From: Streptomyces sp. RFCAC02 | Lineage (GTDB): Bacteria; Actinomycetota; Actinomycetes; Streptomycetales; Streptomycetaceae | Assembly: GCF_004193175.1 (NCBI RefSeq) | Contig: NZ_SAUH01000001.1 | Span: 3,164,501 to 3,228,500, forward strand | Length of the DNA: 64,000 nt | Direction: 5' to 3' | Part shown: in pieces, positions 63,106 through 64,000 of the stretch | How the letters are laid out: each line of letters opens with the position of its first letter | Numbering within the stretch: position 1 is the first letter of the stretch | Program-made: the position numbers and the translations under genes | Notes under the pieces: generated by a model | Databases searched by the model: none | Seen by the model: the letters and a program-made list of their open reading frames with translations, nothing else | Told to the model about the DNA's origin: nothing

Positions 63106-64000
63106 GTGGCTTTTTCGGTTGATCACCTGGCGGAGCAAGCCTTCCTGTCGGTCAAGGATCTGGAATGGCTATCCGCACATCTTCCTGCAGGTGAAGGGAT
63201 CTTCTATGTCCAGCGGAGGCATCGCAAGAAGCACGGCGGGATACGAGAAGTATTCGAGCTGAAGTCGCCATTCAATACCATTAGCAAGAATCTGCATCGA
63301 AGCTTTACGAGCCGATTCTCGTATGAAGCTCCCGGCCATGTTCACGGGTTCGTTCGCGGACGTTCCACGATCAGCAATGCCAGTCAGCACCTTGCAAAGA
63401 GGTGCGTCTTGCGCATGGATCTTGAGGACTTCTTTCCGTCCATTGGTGCCGCAACGATACGGGATTTGTTGCGAGAGCAAGGCTACGAAGAGAAGGCTGC
63501 GGAACTTGCCGTCAATCTTGTTACTATCGGTGGCAAGCTGCCAATCGGGCTGAGTACGTCGCCCCTCTTGTCTAATTTGGCTTTCCTGAGCACGGACCGC
63601 TCCCTCGCTGAGTATGCACGGTCGGAGGGTCTTTCTTTTACGCGCTACGTGGACGATCTGACATTCTCTGGAGATGTCACTAACCGCCACTCAGTAGATA
63701 TCGCTCGTATTCTCGACGACGCTGGCTGGTCGATAAACACGCGCAAGACCGTCTTCATGCGCCGCGGCGGTCCGCAATACGTTACCGGTTTGTATGTCGG
63801 AGAATCGGACGGGCCGCGGATTCCACGTAGGGTGAAGCGCAAGATGCGATGGATCTTGCACGTGATATCGAAATTCGGTTACGCCGCCTATATGACAGAG
63901 TTCGGCGGCGAGGGCGATGAGATGTTTCGGCGTCGCCTGTTGGGCTGGGCATGCTATATCGCCGCAGTCGAGCCAGACGTGGGTTACCCACTACTGCGAG
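63106..64000 (+). CDS. Retron-type reverse transcriptase, 3' end outside the window
   Basis: A frame from GTG 63106 (GGGGGA just upstream) stays open to the window edge; 298 residues are visible. It has the retron-specific NAxxH motif as Asn91-A-S-Q-His95 (ISNASQHLAKR), RT motif 3 LRMDLEDFFPSI, LPIGLSTSPLLSNLAF, the catalytic Tyr181-Val-Asp183-Asp184 (YVDDLTFSG), and the retron VTG motif at 226-228 (YVTGLYVG). Retron RTs copy a small RNA into single-stranded DNA joined to RNA, usually guarding a toxic partner against phage. Low-GC codon use marks recent transfer. A missing 3' end is the only limit. Confidence 0.9.
   Translation, partial: MAFSVDHLAEQAFLSVKDLEWLSAHLPAGEGIFYVQRRHRKKHGGIREVFELKSPFNTISKNLHRSFTSRFSYEAPGHVHGFVRGRSTISNASQHLAKRCVLRMDLEDFFPSIGAATIRDLLREQGYEEKAAELAVNLVTIGGKLPIGLSTSPLLSNLAFLSTDRSLAEYARSEGLSFTRYVDDLTFSGDVTNRHSVDIARILDDAGWSINTRKTVFMRRGGPQYVTGLYVGESDGPRIPRRVKRKMRWILHVISKFGYAAYMTEFGGEGDEMFRRRLLGWACYIAAVEPDVGYPLLR

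Overview
The window is high-GC actinobacterial DNA with many GTG starts, four-base ATGA/GTGA gene overlaps and strongly G/C-ending codons. Gene content points to Streptomyces or a close relative: wblA, DUF5326, DUF5063, a SigE-family sigma factor with a membrane partner, a bacterial nitric oxide synthase, and dnaX-ebfC-recR beside the SRP RNA. Two 16-bp ParB sites (parS; one mismatch to the Streptomyces palindrome) lie inside coding sequences at 6606 and 19988. Streptomyces parS sites cluster around oriC, so the window probably lies in the origin-proximal part of a linear chromosome.

Region 1 (1-32 kb) is mostly housekeeping. It holds a proline iminopeptidase end, an SDR, thiC behind a TPP riboswitch, a YibE/F membrane protein, a phosphatase/fructosamine-kinase/cystathionine-lyase cluster, a flavohaemoprotein, acetyltransferases, an aminotransferase, a DUF5819-HTTM-TrmH operon, nitric oxide synthase, molybdenum cofactor genes (mobA-like, moeA) joined to a K+ channel and a kinase, tRNA-Ser, the SRP RNA, dnaX, ebfC and recR.

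Region 2 (32-50 kb) starts with two damaged genes: an oxidoreductase remnant and a SpoIIE-type phosphatase broken by one base in a G5 tract. Aspartokinase follows, with an internal start for a beta subunit and no asd after it. Then come a sigma factor/membrane-protein pair, SURF1, an S9 peptidase and an FHA protein. The block RidA - DUF4177 - two ArsA-type ATPases - WblA - penicillin-binding protein - YqeY - metallophosphoesterase matches the order around whiB4/ponA2 in Mycobacterium tuberculosis.

Region 3 (50.2 kb to the end) is an accessory, defence-rich island beside tRNA-Pro(CGG). It contains an XRE-DUF488 gene and partner, a radical-SAM / small protein / Avs-like STAND NTPase operon, a diverged repeat of the tRNA-flanking sequence (attachment-site relic), an HNH endonuclease, a decayed tyrosine recombinase carrying a LacI-type helix-turn-helix, a phosphotransferase, an abortive-infection protein and, in clearly AT-richer DNA, a DUF3800 gene plus a retron-type reverse transcriptase that runs off the window. 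The most promising little-described candidates are the DUF3800/retron module with a structured RNA candidate, the radical-SAM/Avs operon, and the LacI-recombinase architecture. All functional statements for the island are inference from domains and context.
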